Position numbers and translations under genes: made by a program. A model generated the notes under the pieces. It did no database searches, was not told the DNA's origin, and saw nothing but the letters and a program-made list of their open reading frames with translations. This document shows, one piece after another, positions 9,047 to 17,096 of a stretch of DNA of 34,873 bases. The stretch covers positions 1-34,873 of the forward strand of contig CAKQSF010000021.1 in NCBI GenBank assembly GCA_934272845.1. The letters are read 5' to 3'. This stretch comes from an uncultured Prevotella sp. GTDB taxonomy: Bacteria > Bacteroidota > Bacteroidia > Bacteroidales > Bacteroidaceae. Each line of letters opens with the position of its first letter. Position 1 is the stretch's first letter.

Positions 9047-9307
9047 TTACTTCTTTCTATTCTTCTCAACGTATTCTGCGATAGTCTTCACGCTGGTGAA
9101 GATACCCTTAGCCTCAGCAGCGTTAGCGAGGCGAATGCCATAGTTCTTCTCGAGGAGTACGATAATCTCCAGTGCGTCGATAGAATCGAGACCAATGCCG
9201 TCATCACCGAAGAGCGGTGCGTTCTCGTCAAATTCCTCCATTGAAAGTTCCTCTAGGTTGAGGGCTTCCTTAATCTGTTGCTTTAGCGTGTTTATAAGTT
9301 CGTTCAT
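9047..9307 (-). CDS. Acyl carrier protein
   Basis: This 86-residue ACP has its phosphopantetheine site in GLDSIDALEI (39-48), serine 42. I chose the start at 9307 (MNELINTL) over the longer frame from 9334, because the extra residues come from the GC-rich repeat in the gap and add nothing to the ACP fold. It sits between the two long ketosynthases and is of a different subtype from the DSLDFVDIV carriers at 12708 and 22392, so it probably serves another step, such as chain extension. Confidence 0.9.
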   Translation of the reverse strand: MNELINTLKQQIKEALNLEELSMEEFDENAPLFGDDGIGLDSIDALEIIVLLEKNYGIRLANAAEAKGIFTSVKTIAEYVEKNRKK

Positions 9308-9420
9308 AGTTGTAAGACCCCTCACCCATACCATCCATCCCGAGGGGAGGAAAGAATACTCTTAACAGGCTATGGGGATTTTGTTTATTTTTGTTTGTAA
9401 TTTAGTTATAGTTTGCTTAA
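9308..9420. repeat. Gap carrying a GC-rich palindromic repeat copy
   Basis: 9312-9352 holds a decayed copy of the family CCCCTC..CCCGAGGGGAGG that also appears near 2432-2467, 22650-22690, 22714-22752, 22903-22935, 29826-29866, 29970-30016 and 32306-32347. The rest is T-rich with no gene. Confidence 0.6.
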
Positions 9421-11034
9421 TTATGCATTATGCATTATGAATTTTACTTCCACTTCATATTCTCCATTTTCATCTGCGTTAATCCATCCGCTTATTATGC
9501 AGCGTGTGGTGTCAAAGGCAGCCGTGGTGGTGAGTATGTTGTTCATCATCTGTTCGTCGTGGTCAGGGAGGATGTAGAATGATGTTTCGCTATGCCACCC
9601 GTTGCGCAGTGCTATCTCGCCAGTGGTGATGTTAGGCAGAGTGTAGACAAACACTGCCGGACTGGGGAAGAAGTTGTCATCGTCCTTGATGGTATCAATA
9701 AATCGGTGGTCAGAGATGCAGGAGGAAGTGCGGTTGAAGAGTATTACCGCGCAATCGTCGTTGACTAGCGTCTCTTTTGCTGTGCGTTCATCATTTCTCT
9801 TCATGACCTCAGCCTTCAACAGTTCCGTTGCCACGAATGCCAGGCGGCTGAGGGTGTCCATTTTATAGAACTTAGGGTAGTTGCCTATCCTTTCCTTGTA
9901 TATTGCCGTGAGGTCATCCTTAGATGTTAGTTTCACGGTGGCGACAGTGTTAAGTGTTGTGTTAGGTAGCGTATTGGTATTCGCCTCGCCTTTAGTATAG
10001 AGCACGGCAGCGTTGCATCCGCCAAAGCCAGAAAGCATTTTTATGAACGAGTGTTTTCCAGTAGATATTGCTTCTGGACTTATCGTTACCTTTCCGCTAA
10101 CGCCCCGTTCGCTGTATCCCATTGAAGGCAAGATGATACCATCATCGAGTGCACGTGCCGTCAGTATTGTTTCTATTACGCCGGCTGCTCCCATGGTGTG
10201 GCCGTAGTAGCCTTTAAGTGCCGATAGCGGAATATTGCTAAGACTGGCACGCTCTATAGCCTTCGACTCCATTTGGTCGTTATACATTGTTGCTGTGCCG
10301 TGAACGCCGACTGTAGCGAGTTCTTCTACGCTGCAATGTTGTAATATCTCCTTCAGCGCACGATAACATCCCTCGCCTTTGGGGTGTGGACCACTGATGT
10401 GGTAAGCATCGTTGCGTATGGCACCATTCACTGTCTGCCATTCTTTCTTCTCATCGCCCTTGGCGGTGAATATCATTGTGGCGGCACCCTCGCCAAGGTT
10501 CAGTCCCAGTCGTTCTTCGTCAAAGGGACGGCATGGCTCGGGCGACAGAGCCTTGAGGCAGTTGAAGCCTGAGATGATGAACTTTGTCTGCACGTCGCAC
10601 CCCGTTACTATTACGGTGTCATACAGTGCCGAGTCTATCATTCGCATAGCCAGTATCTGTGCCGCCACACCAGATATACAGGCGTTGCATACCACCACGG
10701 GCATCGTTGTAACACCAATGGCGTTGGCAATCTTCTTTGCTGTATCGCCTGGTGGAATGCCTATCTCGCCCTTAGTGGTACTGAGGACGAAGAGGGTGCG
10801 GCTGCTTGCCACGTCAATGCTGTCAGCATGCAGCAGAGCCTCGTGTGCGGACTTAATCGCCAGCCTCACGAAGTCGGGCTCTTCCGTGAATAGTGCAGCG
10901 GCAATGGGGAAGGGTACACCTCTCACCCCTGCTCCATAACGACGAATGGCAGTACGTCCGTTGCGCACTGCCTCATAGTTCTCTTCTGTTGTATCGCCGA
11001 GTGGTGATGTTATGTTAGTTGCTTTTAAGTACAT
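9421..11034 (-). CDS. Ketosynthase with a degenerate ketosynthase-like C-terminal domain
   Basis: Residues 1 to about 350 are a beta-ketoacyl-ACP synthase with an intact triad: Cys119 in CNACISG, His245 in VHGTATMYND and His279 in YYGHTMGAAG, closing with LSGFGGCNAAV. The remaining 185 or so residues are not a standard FabF tail. They share a pattern with the second half of the 7144 protein (a TLSRLAFVATELLKAE helix, then VFVYTLPNITTGEIA where that protein has FMQSTHNTVGSAIA), so they look like a shrunken KS/CLF-like domain without an active Cys. The next gene (11039) ends only 4 bases from this start. It likely extends the polyene. Confidence 0.86.
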   Translation of the reverse strand: MYLKATNITSPLGDTTEENYEAVRNGRTAIRRYGAGVRGVPFPIAAALFTEEPDFVRLAIKSAHEALLHADSIDVASSRTLFVLSTTKGEIGIPPGDTAKKIANAIGVTTMPVVVCNACISGVAAQILAMRMIDSALYDTVIVTGCDVQTKFIISGFNCLKALSPEPCRPFDEERLGLNLGEGAATMIFTAKGDEKKEWQTVNGAIRNDAYHISGPHPKGEGCYRALKEILQHCSVEELATVGVHGTATMYNDQMESKAIERASLSNIPLSALKGYYGHTMGAAGVIETILTARALDDGIILPSMGYSERGVSGKVTISPEAISTGKHSFIKMLSGFGGCNAAVLYTKGEANTNTLPNTTLNTVATVKLTSKDDLTAIYKERIGNYPKFYKMDTLSRLAFVATELLKAEVMKRNDERTAKETLVNDDCAVILFNRTSSCISDHRFIDTIKDDDNFFPSPAVFVYTLPNITTGEIALRNGWHSETSFYILPDHDEQMMNNILTTTAAFDTTRCIISGWINADENGEYEVEVKFIMHNA

Positions 11035-11038
11035 TTTC

Positions 11039-11449
11039 TTATTCGTCTCGCACCGCCATCTTTACCTCTGCCGTTGCTATTTCCTCATTATCCATGTTAA
11101 CGGTGGCGTTAATGAGTGTCATGCCGAACGCCTCTTTCACCACCTCTATATTGGTAGTGATAGTAGTTCCCACGGCAGGGCATTTCTTTATCTCCATGCT
11201 TTTTACGGCGGCTATGAAGCCTATCTGTATGTCTCGGTGCAGTATATACTTGTTTATGTAACCTATGCGTGCGGCGCATGTCTGCGCTATGTTCTCCATG
11301 AGTCCCGCAGGTGTGAAGCATCCGTCTTCGGTGAAGATATTGTCCTTGCGTATCAGCGTCTCTGTAACGGTCAGCGTGTCGTCGTAATGCACCAGCGTGT
11401 CGACCATGATGAATGGAGGTTGCTGAAGGAGGAGGAGCGAAGCGTACAT
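11039..11449 (-). CDS. Hotdog dehydratase-like subunit with the catalytic Glu but not the His
   Basis: This 136-residue protein matches the ApeP-like 3-hydroxyacyl-ACP dehydratase family: QQPPFIMVDTL (9-19), then GLMENIAQTCAARIG (49-63). The acidic residue of FabZ is present as Glu52, but the place of the catalytic histidine, 14 residues earlier, is Ile38 in NIFTEDG. It therefore complements the subunit at 6407, which has His36 and no Glu. In the hotdog family each active site takes its His and its acid from different subunits, so a heterodimer would have one complete site. Its stop is 4 bases before the ketosynthase start. Confidence 0.86.
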   Translation of the reverse strand: MYASLLLLQQPPFIMVDTLVHYDDTLTVTETLIRKDNIFTEDGCFTPAGLMENIAQTCAARIGYINKYILHRDIQIGFIAAVKSMEIKKCPAVGTTITTNIEVVKEAFGMTLINATVNMDNEEIATAEVKMAVRDE

Positions 11450-11482
11450 TTAAATTAAGAATTAAAAGTTAATAATTAAAAA

Positions 11483-11589
11483 TTATGATTACCTTTATTT
11501 GGTGAATACATAGGCGTTGGTTCCACGAGCGTCGATGTTTCTATGTCATACGCTAAACCTAAAACAACTGCAAACAACAGTAATCATAA
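11483..11589. repeat. TTATGATTAC-bounded intergenic element, copy A (107 bp)
   Basis: The element begins with TTATGATTAC (11483-11492) and ends with its reverse complement GTAATCATAA (11580-11589). The interior has TTTGGTGAATA, TTCCACGAGCGTCGATG and GCAAACAACAG. It is homologous over its length to the reverse complement of copy B (12532-12690) and to copy C (22285-22388). No reading frame of note is inside. Confidence 0.87.
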
Positions 11590-11606
11590 TTATTAATTAT
11601 TAATTA

Positions 11607-12473
11607 TTAATTTGCAAAGTAGTTATACCACTGTTCTGGGTACATCTTCAGCATGCGTTCCTGTTCCTTTATGTAGGCAGTGGATAGTTCGTCAATCTGC
11701 TTAGCCCTTGGCAGGCTTTTGTCATACGCCAGCGGTGTTACATATATCTTGTATGCAGTCCATGATGTTTTCATCACGTTGACAGCCAACACGTCCATTC
11801 CTCTCATCGTGGCCACAGCGAAAGGGCCGTGTGGGAAGTGTGCCGTTACGCCCAGTAAATTTTTCTCTATGCTCTTTGGCGAACCAATAACCCTGTCTGC
11901 TGGTATGCTGACGATCTCGCCATCGGCAAGGGCAGAGTTAATCATGAAGAGATGGCTCATGTCCGCTTTTATGGGTATCATGCGTATGTTGGTATGGCTG
12001 AACATCTTGTTGCGGTTCATCATCACCGACTCCTTTTCGCCTGCGAAGACGAGAGCGTTGAACCTCTTAGTCTTCGCCACCAGCGTATAGCCCGCAATCT
12101 CATAGTTGCCGATGTGGGCACTCATCTGCACGAAGCCATCTTGTTTGTCGGCTAAGCGAAGGAAGTGGTCGTAGCCCTCTATCTCCACCTTAAAGTGATG
12201 CCCGGCATACATGGCGAACTTGTCTATTACTACCTGGCTGAAGAGGCAGTGGTTCACGTATGTCTTCCATGCCGCTTTCAGTGGTCCATATCCATGTTGC
12301 TTGCGGAAATAGTGGTAGGCAATGCTGCGGCTGGGGTTAAGCATTAGGCATACGGGTATTACGAAGATGGCGGCAAAGATGTAGAACACTCGTGGGTCTA
12401 CATACCTCAGCATAGCGATAAGCCTGCGGTGCATGGAACCAGTGCCGAAGGTGGCGGAGGCGGAAGACTTCAT
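11607..12473 (-). CDS. LpxL/HtrB-type lysophospholipid or lipid A acyltransferase
   Basis: This 288-residue membrane-associated acyltransferase has a hydrophobic stretch near 28-46 (FYIFAAIFVIPVCLML), the catalytic motif SAHIGNYE (117-124, His119 and Glu124), IPADRVIG near 192-199 and a C-terminal PEQWYNYF typical of the LpxL family. In this locus it probably acylates an alcohol with an ACP-bound polyene or fatty acid, for example ester formation with the dialkylresorcinol or anchoring to a lipid; the acceptor is inference. Met14 (MHRRLIAM) is an alternative start. Element copies A and B flank the gene. Confidence 0.87.
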   Translation of the reverse strand: MKSSASATFGTGSMHRRLIAMLRYVDPRVFYIFAAIFVIPVCLMLNPSRSIAYHYFRKQHGYGPLKAAWKTYVNHCLFSQVVIDKFAMYAGHHFKVEIEGYDHFLRLADKQDGFVQMSAHIGNYEIAGYTLVAKTKRFNALVFAGEKESVMMNRNKMFSHTNIRMIPIKADMSHLFMINSALADGEIVSIPADRVIGSPKSIEKNLLGVTAHFPHGPFAVATMRGMDVLAVNVMKTSWTAYKIYVTPLAYDKSLPRAKQIDELSTAYIKEQERMLKMYPEQWYNYFAN

Positions 12474-12490
12474 AAATTAATAATTAAAAA

Positions 12491-12541
12491 TTATGATTAC
12501 TGTTTCTAATTTAAAGATTATTAATTTTAAATTATGATTAC
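12491..12541. repeat. Pair of direct TTATGATTAC motifs (partial element)
   Basis: TTATGATTAC occurs at 12491-12500 and again at 12532-12541, both followed by TGTT. The 31 bases between are AT-rich. It looks like a partial or nested copy of the TTATGATTAC family beside copy B. Confidence 0.6.
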
Positions 12542-12690
12542 TGTTGTTTGCTGTTATTTATGCTTAGTATCTGATACTGTTATTTATGCTTAGTATCTGA
12601 TGCTGTTATTTATGCTTAGTATCAGATGTAGAAACGTCGACGCACGTGGAGCCGATGTTTATGTTATTCACCAAACAAAGGTAATCATAA
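12532..12690. repeat. TTATGATTAC-bounded intergenic element, copy B (159 bp, inverted, expanded)
   Basis: It is bounded by TTATGATTAC (12532-12541) and GTAATCATAA (12681-12690). Its reverse complement aligns with copy A: both have TTTGGTGAATA, TCCACG(A/T)GCGTCGA(C/T)G, GCAAACAACAG. Copy B is 52 bases longer, exactly two extra copies of a 26-bp internal unit; without them it is also 107 bp. Confidence 0.87.
12551..12628. repeat. Three tandem 26-bp units inside element B
   Basis: Units 12551-12576, 12577-12602 and 12603-12628 read CTGTTATTTATGCTTAGTAT followed by CTGATA, CTGATG or CAGATG. They explain the size difference between elements A and B. Confidence 0.93.
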
Positions 12691-12707
12691 CTTTTAACTT
12701 TTAATTT

Positions 12708-12953
12708 TTAACTTTTAATTTTGCTTTCTATAAACCTGCAGAACTCCCTGAAGGTCTTAACGTCTCCCATTTCATTCTTCTCTATGCGGAAGTTGAAGGT
12801 GCGCTTAACCATCACTACGATGTCTACAAAGTCAAGGCTGTCGATTCCGAGGTCTTCCTTAAGCGTTGCGTCAGGCGTTATGTCCTCTTCGTCTATCTCA
12901 AACTCCTCTATGAGGTAGTTTTTTACTATCTCTTCTATTTCTGCAAGTGTCAT
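12708..12953 (-). CDS. Acyl carrier protein (DSLDFVDIV type)
   Basis: This 81-residue ACP has the attachment site GIDSLDFVDIV (36-46), serine 39. It is a close paralogue of the ACP at 22392: both share EEFEIDEE, the PDAT/PNAT step, LKEDLGIDSLDFVDIV and a C-terminal FCxxIExK-type helix. Aryl polyene loci typically have two related carriers (ApeE/ApeF types). It is the first gene behind the promoter at 13355-13385, after a leader of about 400 nt. Confidence 0.92.
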   Translation of the reverse strand: MTLAEIEEIVKNYLIEEFEIDEEDITPDATLKEDLGIDSLDFVDIVVMVKRTFNFRIEKNEMGDVKTFREFCRFIESKIKS

Positions 12954-13089
12954 GTCTTTATGTATTTTTCTTTTTTTAATTTTTCATCATTACTTAGTAA
13001 CTATTCAGCGATGGACTTGCCAACGAACGCCTGCACTTATATGCATGCTTTCTCGGCATAGAAGAGTTAGACATTCATTGGCTGAACTC

Positions 13090-13290
13090 GGCTTTGCCGC
13101 TTGCCTTAGCAAGAAGCCAATACTATGAGTAACCGTAGGCACCGCCCACGGATTTAAGATGCTCTCCCTATTCTCAGCCTGGAAGGCTGTACATTGTTGG
13201 TAGTGTATAGCCTTCCAGGCTGATATATCCATACCGATGCATAATCCGTAGGCTTCGCCCACGGTTACTCAAAGTATAGCCTTCCAGGCT
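13090..13290. repeat. 182-bp family hairpin element, central copy
   Basis: This copy has the 46-nt hairpin at 13176-13221, with AAGGC/GCCTT in place of GAGGGC/GCCCTC in both arms, a paired change that keeps the stem. Positions 13090-13221 match 34742-34873 inverted with the same length and roughly nine in ten identity by eye. It sits in the untranslated leader of the 12953 gene, downstream of the promoter. An 85-codon minus-strand frame over it (13005-13262) is a by-product. The rest of the gap 12954-13404 has no gene. Confidence 0.92.
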
Positions 13291-13354
13291 CATTATGTCT
13301 ATTGCGCGTAATCATCCTTAAATCATCGCAGAATAGTTACATTACTTAACACTG

Positions 13355-13385
13355 CAAAGTTACATAATTTTTTTGTAATATCAAA
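13355..13385 (-). promoter_or_regulatory. Bacteroidota-type promoter for the downstream half of the locus
   Basis: On the minus strand a -33 TTTG (13385-13382) is followed by a 19-nt spacer and a -7 TAACTTTG (13362-13355), matching the TTTG / TAnnTTTG pattern of the Bacteroidota housekeeping sigma factor. Transcription would start near 13348 and run through the central repeat to the ACP at 12953. Confidence 0.75.
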
Positions 13386-13404
13386 GATAAACCTTTGCTT
13401 TCAT

Positions 13405-16400
13405 TTACTTTATAATCTTGTTCATGTTGTAAACTTTTCGTGGAATGGCAGTCTTCTCTTCTTTATCGTATTCTTCTGTTAGGCGTACGTGCAGGTTGCT
13501 GGGGTATGGTTCCATGGCACGGAGGAGTGCTGCGTTGTCAGTGTTGTCGCAGTATGAGTATACCTCTACGTTGGGATGAACAAGTGCGAAGAGCAGTGAG
13601 AACTGTCCGTGTCCTTCGTTGATTACAGACACTTGTCCTGAGGGATTGTTGCTGGCGTCATAACTGTCAATCCATGTGCTGAAATCATTGTAACGCTTTA
13701 GCATGCGTCGTGTCTCCCGTTCAACGCTGATGCCCTTGTACATGTATTTGTACAATATGTAGTGGTGATAGTAATGTGTGGTTTCTATGCGTTGCTGCAT
13801 GGCCTTGTAGTGTTCTATGTACTGGTGGCGGAAGGTGCGTGTTATCTCCATCTCCGTAGAGCCATAGTTTAAAAGTTCGGTATGCGGTATACGCTTGCCT
13901 ATCTCTATGTCGATCTGTCCTCGGCACGAGAAGGCGCTCCCCCTTGGCATCACGTGGTTCATTCCGTGGATATACACGGGCAGTATGTCGGCTTTTATGT
14001 CTTTGGCAATGAGGAAGGATCCTCTGTGGAAGCGTTCTATCCTTTTGTGTGTACGTTTGCCTTCGGGGAATATGATGACGTTGTAACCACTTGCTACGGC
14101 ACGTGCTATGTCAGTCTTGAGTGCCTCTATCGGTTGGTCTACGTTAATGAAGCCGGCAAGGCGAAACAATGGGTTGACAAGCGGATTGCGCCATACTCTT
14201 TTGCCTACCACTACCTTTATGCGTGGACTCAGCACGTAGAGGAATATAGGGTCGAGCATGGACTGGTGGTTGCATACCAACACACTGCCTCGCTGGAAGG
14301 TTTCGCCATGGTCGTTGCGTATGTTGGTCTTTATGGTCCAGAAGAACTTTACGTTGAGTCTGAAGCACAGGTTGGTCAGGCGGTAGAACAGTTCTTCGGT
14401 TTTTTCCTTGCTACACGGCGTAAGCCTTAGCGCAAGGCAGAACAGGCAGCCTATCATTAACTCTAGAACGTAGATGGTAGTGGCAAGCACTGTTACCAGT
14501 ATTTGTTCTAGTGTGACGGGCACGTGGCGCACGGCATTACCGTTTCTAACAATCCATTCGAACACCAATGGCGGTATAATCCATGCCATTAGTACCACTA
14601 TTATCATGCCCACAACTGTTACCTCGGCAAGTGAGTGGAGTGCTGGGTGGCGCGCCACGATGAGCGAACCCATGCCAATGAACATGATAAGGGCTGAGAT
14701 GATTATGCTGTTCTTGTATGAAGGGAGGAGTTTCTTGCGATAGGCATATTCGTTTATCAGTCCGTCGGTCATGAAGATGGTGTAGTCGTCGCCCTGGCCG
14801 AAGATGAAGGTGGCGAGGATAACGTTGACAATGTTGAACCGTATGTCGCAGAGGTCCATTATCCCCAGTATCCATATCCAGCCTAACGCCATTGGTAGAA
14901 ACGCTAAGAGGCTTAACTCCAGTCTGCCGAACGATATCCAGAGGAAGAGGAAGACGACAAGTCCGCAGGCTATGCCTATGTAATTGAAATTGTCTGACAA
15001 GAGGCGTGCTATGGCGCTGTTCAGCCCGATGAAGTCAAAGGAGTATGCCTGTGAAGCAGACGGTGCATGGTTGTTTATCCTGCTCTCTATCTTGTGTGCG
15101 TCCTTGCCCTGCGCATCGATAACGTCGATGACGGAAGGTCTCCCTGTGCCTGTGCTGAACGAGGCGCTGAGGAGCACTGATCGTAATGGCTCAAAATATT
15201 CAAAAGGTTTTGGCTTATATTCACGTGCCAGAATATTGCGAAACCCCTTGAAGGCATCGGGACTGAACCCATAGTGAGGTGCGTTCTCCTCTATTGCGAG
15301 AAGAACCTGCTGGCGGTGCTTGCCCCAGAAGTTGTTCCATTTCTCTATGCGCAGGCTTTGTTCATCCTTTGAGGTTATGAACATCGTTACGTCAGAGTAA
15401 CCGTTCAGCGTTCCTTCGTTCTTCATAGAGTCAAGCACAGGTGCCAGTCTGCTGCGCATGGCGAGAGCCTCGTCCCAGGTGTTAGCCTCGGTCACCACGT
15501 AAACGTTAGATGTATCGGTCACTCCAGCCGAAGCACGCAGTTCACGAAGCAGCGTGTTCTGCTGAGGCGTCATGTAGTTAATGTGGCTCATATTAGCGTC
15601 AAACGATGTGTTGAGGCTAAAATATCCTAGCACCAGCGTCAGTATTACAATCACTGGCACCAGCCCCCTCGTTCTGCTGACGTTTATCGCTGACACCCGT
15701 CCGAAGGGCATGCGCTCCGCCTGTGGGCGTCCCTCTCGTTTCCTTATGAGGTGAGGCAGGAACACCAGTACGAAGGCTATGGTGCCAATGAGCATGAATG
15801 CGGCAAAGATACCGAGGTCACGCAGTGCGGGGGCATCGAGCGGTATCAGTGCGGCGAACGCTCCAACGGTGGTTATGTTGCCAATAAGCAGTGGCGTCAC
15901 CATCTCCTTGAGCACCTCGCGCGCTGTCCCTGTATGTTCCTTGTGGGCAATGAAATGTATGGGATAATTAACAGCAATGCCTATAATGACCGAACCAATG
16001 CCAAGGATAATCAGCGAGACGTTGCTTCGCAAGACCGCTATGCAGCCCATGGCGAAGAGCCACCCGAAGGCTATCGCTATGCCTATGAACAGCAGACTCT
16101 TGACTCTGCGAAACGAGTAGAGCAACAACAGCAGTATCAGCGTGACCGAGATGGAGATAGCCCACTGGCTGTCTGTCTTTATCTGTCGGGCGTTGTCCAC
16201 GGATATCACTGGTGCGCCAGTAATGGCAACCTCCACGTTGGGGCAGACAGCCATGGTACGGCTGACGGCACTGTCAACGTAATTTATCAGCAGCGAGTTG
16301 TTAGCAGATTCCGTAGCGCCGTAAGGTGATGTAAGCATTACGATGGCGTACTTTCGTCCTTGCGTGAAGATGTAGCCATTGTCTATCTCGAAGGTCATAG

Positions 16401-16992
16401 TCTTCTGCTGGCTTTGCAGGCGCTGCATGACAGGCGTGAAGAGCGCCAGCGGGTCGTTGCTGACGTTAGTCGTGAAGAATCCCGTTGTGGGCATCATCAT
16501 CATCTCAGCGTCGTTAGCCAACTGTCTCTGGGCATAGTCAGGCGCAGCGAGGTGGCGTTCCATGGCGGCATAGTCAGAGTCGCAAAGGAAGAGAGGCATG
16601 TTCTGATACACAAAGTCTGTCACGCCCATGTACTTCTCAAAGTCTACCTGCGATGTTATCTCCTTTATGTGTCTGCGTCCGTTACCTTCACTCACCATGC
16701 GTGTAAAGGAGTCCACCGCAGCAGTGATGTTTTCCTGCGCTAGGTCAGCATCTTTCACCGTGTTCTTCGCCTTAAACATTGCCACGATGCGCTGTCCGCC
16801 AGATATGTCCTGATATACCGTCATGGCCTTTTGGTTGTCAGCGGTAAGTGGCAGAAAGTCGTAAATATTCTCGTTGTATGTCAGTGTCGACATCATCAAC
16901 GCTAACAGGCATGGCAGCGCCACCAGCAGAGCGATGAACGCACGAGGCCTTTGATGAAGGAAATCGTATATTTTAAGAAAGAAATTTACCAT
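13405..16992 (-). CDS. MMPL exporter fused to a PlsC-type acyltransferase and an unknown tail
   Basis: At 1195 residues this is much longer than a standard MMPL exporter. Residues 1 to about 800 are the exporter, with GQGDDYTIFMTDG near 733 in the second half. After more hydrophobic segments (about 825-850) comes an LPLAT domain with NHQSMLD near 909 and FPEGKRT near 976. The last 130 or so residues are a tail I cannot name; a segment with GQVSVINEGHGQFSL and VEVYSYCDNTDN looks like part of a Rossmann-type fold. The fusion suggests that acylation and export of the pigment or its lipid anchor are coupled. A second, unfused MMPL gene lies at 2412. Confidence 0.9.
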   Translation of the reverse strand: MVNFFLKIYDFLHQRPRAFIALLVALPCLLALMMSTLTYNENIYDFLPLTADNQKAMTVYQDISGGQRIVAMFKAKNTVKDADLAQENITAAVDSFTRMVSEGNGRRHIKEITSQVDFEKYMGVTDFVYQNMPLFLCDSDYAAMERHLAAPDYAQRQLANDAEMMMMPTTGFFTTNVSNDPLALFTPVMQRLQSQQKTMTFEIDNGYIFTQGRKYAIVMLTSPYGATESANNSLLINYVDSAVSRTMAVCPNVEVAITGAPVISVDNARQIKTDSQWAISISVTLILLLLLYSFRRVKSLLFIGIAIAFGWLFAMGCIAVLRSNVSLIILGIGSVIIGIAVNYPIHFIAHKEHTGTAREVLKEMVTPLLIGNITTVGAFAALIPLDAPALRDLGIFAAFMLIGTIAFVLVFLPHLIRKREGRPQAERMPFGRVSAINVSRTRGLVPVIVILTLVLGYFSLNTSFDANMSHINYMTPQQNTLLRELRASAGVTDTSNVYVVTEANTWDEALAMRSRLAPVLDSMKNEGTLNGYSDVTMFITSKDEQSLRIEKWNNFWGKHRQQVLLAIEENAPHYGFSPDAFKGFRNILAREYKPKPFEYFEPLRSVLLSASFSTGTGRPSVIDVIDAQGKDAHKIESRINNHAPSASQAYSFDFIGLNSAIARLLSDNFNYIGIACGLVVFLFLWISFGRLELSLLAFLPMALGWIWILGIMDLCDIRFNIVNVILATFIFGQGDDYTIFMTDGLINEYAYRKKLLPSYKNSIIISALIMFIGMGSLIVARHPALHSLAEVTVVGMIIVVLMAWIIPPLVFEWIVRNGNAVRHVPVTLEQILVTVLATTIYVLELMIGCLFCLALRLTPCSKEKTEELFYRLTNLCFRLNVKFFWTIKTNIRNDHGETFQRGSVLVCNHQSMLDPIFLYVLSPRIKVVVGKRVWRNPLVNPLFRLAGFINVDQPIEALKTDIARAVASGYNVIIFPEGKRTHKRIERFHRGSFLIAKDIKADILPVYIHGMNHVMPRGSAFSCRGQIDIEIGKRIPHTELLNYGSTEMEITRTFRHQYIEHYKAMQQRIETTHYYHHYILYKYMYKGISVERETRRMLKRYNDFSTWIDSYDASNNPSGQVSVINEGHGQFSLLFALVHPNVEVYSYCDNTDNAALLRAMEPYPSNLHVRLTEEYDKEEKTAIPRKVYNMNKIIK

Positions 16993-17010
16993 GTATGAGG
17001 TGTCTTCGTC

Positions 17011-17096
17011 ACTAAGTAATATTGAAAAAATGCATAAGAAAACATTACTCTAACAATATAAAAATTGAATAAGTTATTTTTTTAATATTACTAAAT
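17011..17096. repeat. Dispersed AT-rich repeat at a gene 3' end, with internal inverted arms
   Basis: 17038-17090 matches the reverse complement of 32185-32237 nearly base for base (core CATTACTCTAACAATATA). The segment near 17011-17031 (CTAAGTAATATTGAAAAAA) is roughly the reverse complement of 17077-17096, so the region can fold. The stop codon of the BtrH-like gene (17074) lies inside it. Confidence 0.75.

Noticed and set aside
13005..13262. 85-codon minus-strand frame over the central hairpin repeat
   Set aside because: It is a translation of the repeat, and the promoter at 13355 makes the region an mRNA leader.
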